Source: an uncultured Lachnospiraceae bacterium (GTDB lineage: Bacteria; Bacillota; Clostridia; Lachnospirales; Lachnospiraceae). Taken from it: a stretch of DNA of 6,829 nt. Shown piece after piece: positions 5,526 to 6,829 of the stretch. The stretch is from NCBI GenBank assembly GCA_934370915.1, contig CAKRNI010000137.1:1-6829 (forward strand), read 5' to 3'. Positions within the stretch are counted from its first letter, which is position 1; each line of letters starts with the position of its first letter. The position numbers and the translations under genes were made by a program. The notes below the pieces were generated by a model that was not told where the DNA came from, ran no database searches, and was given only the letters and a program-made list of their open reading frames with translations.

Positions 5526-5587
5526 TCGCCGCCGTGTACAGACGGGGATCTTCCGGACTAAAATTCTGTACACTACCGTATCGATCA
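5523..5587 (+). repeat. Long inverted repeat between greA and lysS
   Basis: A perfect 9-bp inverted repeat (GTGTACAGA at 5534-5542, TCTGTACAC at 5565-5573, 22-nt loop) is nested in an outer 6-bp one (TGATCG at 5523-5528, CGATCA at 5582-5587). The outer left arm includes the greA stop codon. In RNA this would form a two-helix hairpin ending about 20 nt before the lysS ribosome binding site. No U-run follows, so it is not an intrinsic terminator. An RNA processing or stability element, or an attenuator, is possible. Confidence 0.6.
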
Positions 5588-5621
5588 TACACCAAGACTA
5601 CAGTGAAGGAGAAATAGAAAA

Positions 5622-6829
5622 GTGGCTGAACAGCAGAATCAGAACAAGAATGCAAATGCAAAAGAGCAGGATATCCACCAGCTCTTAAAGGTGCGCCGCG
5701 AAAAGCTTGCTGAGTTACAGACAGAGGGCAGAGACCCGTTCCAGATCACAAAATATGATCAGACAGCTCACAGCGCAGATATCAAGGATCATTACGCAGA
5801 ATATGACGGAAAGGAAGTTTCCATCGCCGGACGTATCATGTCCAAGCGTGTCATGGGTAAAGCTTCCTTCTGCAACGTCCAGGATCTCAAGGGCAACATC
5901 CAGTGCTATGTATGCCGCGATGACCTCGGCGAGGATTCCTACAAAGACTTCAAGAGAATGGATATCGGCGATATCGTCGGCGTCAAGGGCTTTGTATTCA
6001 CAACAAAGATGGGCGAGATCTCTGTTCATGCCCATTCCGTAACTCTTCTCTCCAAGAGCTTACAGATCCTTCCGGAGAAGTACCACGGACTTACAAACAC
6101 AGATACCCGTTACCGTCAGAGATACGTTGACCTGATCATGAACGAGGACGTTAAAAAGACATTCGTTATGCGTTCCAAGATCATCAGCTGCATCCGCAGA
6201 TACTTAGATGACCTCGGATTCCTTGAGGTCGAGACTCCGATGCTCGTCGCAAATGCAGGCGGCGCTGCTGCGAGACCGTTCGAGACACACTATAACGCTC
6301 TCGACGAGGATGTAAAGCTTCGTATCTCCCTCGAGCTCTACTTAAAGAGACTCATCGTCGGCGGTATGGAGCGTGTTTACGAGATCGGCCGTGTATTCCG
6401 TAACGAAGGTCTTGATACAAGACACAACCCGGAATTCACTCTGATGGAATTATATCAGGCATACACGGATTATCAGGGAATGATGGACCTCACAGAGGAT
6501 ATGTTCCGTCATATCGCAAAGCAGATCTGCGGATCCACAACGATCCCGTACGCAGATGTCGAGATCGACCTTGGAAAGCCGTTTGAGCGCCTTACCATGA
6601 TTGACGCGATCAAGAAATATACCGGTATTGATTTCAATGAGATCACTACGACTGAGGAAGCAAAGAAATTAGCAGATGAGAAGGGCGTTCACTACGAGGA
6701 TCGTCATGTCCGCGGTGACATCATCAACCTCTTCTTCGAGGAATTCGTTGAGGAGCACCTGATCCAGCCGACCTTCATCACAGACCATCCGATCGAGATC
6801 TCCCCGCTTACCAAGAAGAAACCGGGTCA
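5622..6829 (+). CDS. lysS: Lysyl-tRNA synthetase, class II (3' end outside window)
   Basis: The first 402 codons of class II lysyl-tRNA synthetase are present. The enzyme activates lysine with ATP and charges tRNA(Lys) in the cytoplasm. The N-terminal OB-fold anticodon-binding domain covers about residues 65-150 (VSIAGRIMSKRVMGKASF, and GVKGFVFTTKMGEISVHA). The catalytic domain starts with TRYRQRYVDLIMN (162-174), motif 1 around FLEVETPML (200-208), RISLELYLKRLIVGGMERVY (234-253), and motif 2 FRNEGLDTRHNPEFTLMELY (259-278). HPIEISPLTKKKPG is the last block visible; motif 3 lies beyond the edge. The start is GTG: AAGGAG (5606-5611) is 10 nt upstream, an in-frame stop is at 5604-5606, and the next in-frame ATG would remove about 70 residues. 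No promoter was seen in the 96-nt gap, so transcription probably comes from the greA promoter. Confidence 0.96.
   Translation, partial: MAEQQNQNKNANAKEQDIHQLLKVRREKLAELQTEGRDPFQITKYDQTAHSADIKDHYAEYDGKEVSIAGRIMSKRVMGKASFCNVQDLKGNIQCYVCRDDLGEDSYKDFKRMDIGDIVGVKGFVFTTKMGEISVHAHSVTLLSKSLQILPEKYHGLTNTDTRYRQRYVDLIMNEDVKKTFVMRSKIISCIRRYLDDLGFLEVETPMLVANAGGAAARPFETHYNALDEDVKLRISLELYLKRLIVGGMERVYEIGRVFRNEGLDTRHNPEFTLMELYQAYTDYQGMMDLTEDMFRHIAKQICGSTTIPYADVEIDLGKPFERLTMIDAIKKYTGIDFNEITTTEEAKKLADEKGVHYEDRHVRGDIINLFFEEFVEEHLIQPTFITDHPIEISPLTKKKPG

Noticed and set aside
5526..5621. T-box or separate promoter for lysS
   Set aside because: The gap is only 96 nt, with no T-box core sequence, no terminator/antiterminator pair and no convincing -35/-10 pair.
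5715..6035. Minus-strand ORF opposite lysS
   Set aside because: It is an antisense shadow; the plus strand reads as an unbroken, well-conserved lysyl-tRNA synthetase.

Overview
The window looks like chromosomal DNA of a Clostridia member, most likely Lachnospiraceae. This is an inference. It rests on the moderate G+C content, the strong AGGAG-type ribosome binding sites, the greA-lysS gene order, a DUF4317 protein, a Y-family polymerase ending in QIGGHRA with a YolD partner, and a Gram-positive-type LexA box. No rRNA, tRNA, CRISPR array, insertion sequence or attachment site was seen.

Left part, minus strand: an iron-dependent alcohol dehydrogenase (94-1275) has its own promoter (-10 at 1394-1399) and a leader of about 110 nt with short competing hairpins. 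Upstream of it is a three-gene block transcribed leftward from about 4318. The order is a short DUF4317 protein (3482-4126), a Y-family translesion DNA polymerase (1885-3435) and a YolD-like protein (1451-1888) that overlaps the polymerase by ATGA. The only clear promoter for this block (4325-4353) has a GAAC-ATAT-GTTC LexA box in its 17-bp spacer. The block therefore reads as an SOS-induced mutagenic-repair operon, with the uncharacterised DUF4317 protein as its first gene.

Middle, minus strand: a small acidic protein of unknown function (72 aa, 4497-4715) is a compact transcription unit. It has an extended -10 promoter (4757-4785) and a 15-bp stem terminator followed by six U (4435-4474). 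The terminator separates it from the SOS operon.

Right part, plus strand: greA (5043-5525) follows a fully consensus sigma-A promoter (TTGACA-17-TATAAT, 4945-4973). After 96 nt comes lysS (from 5622, GTG start), which runs off the window end. The greA-lysS gap contains a long imperfect inverted repeat without a U-tract. The two genes are probably cotranscribed, linking transcript-cleavage and lysyl-tRNA charging functions.

The best candidate for something undescribed is the SOS-controlled DUF4317-PolY-YolD operon. It pairs a half-length DUF4317 protein with a translesion polymerase, and the conserved C-terminal tail of the polymerase also encodes the yolD ribosome binding site.
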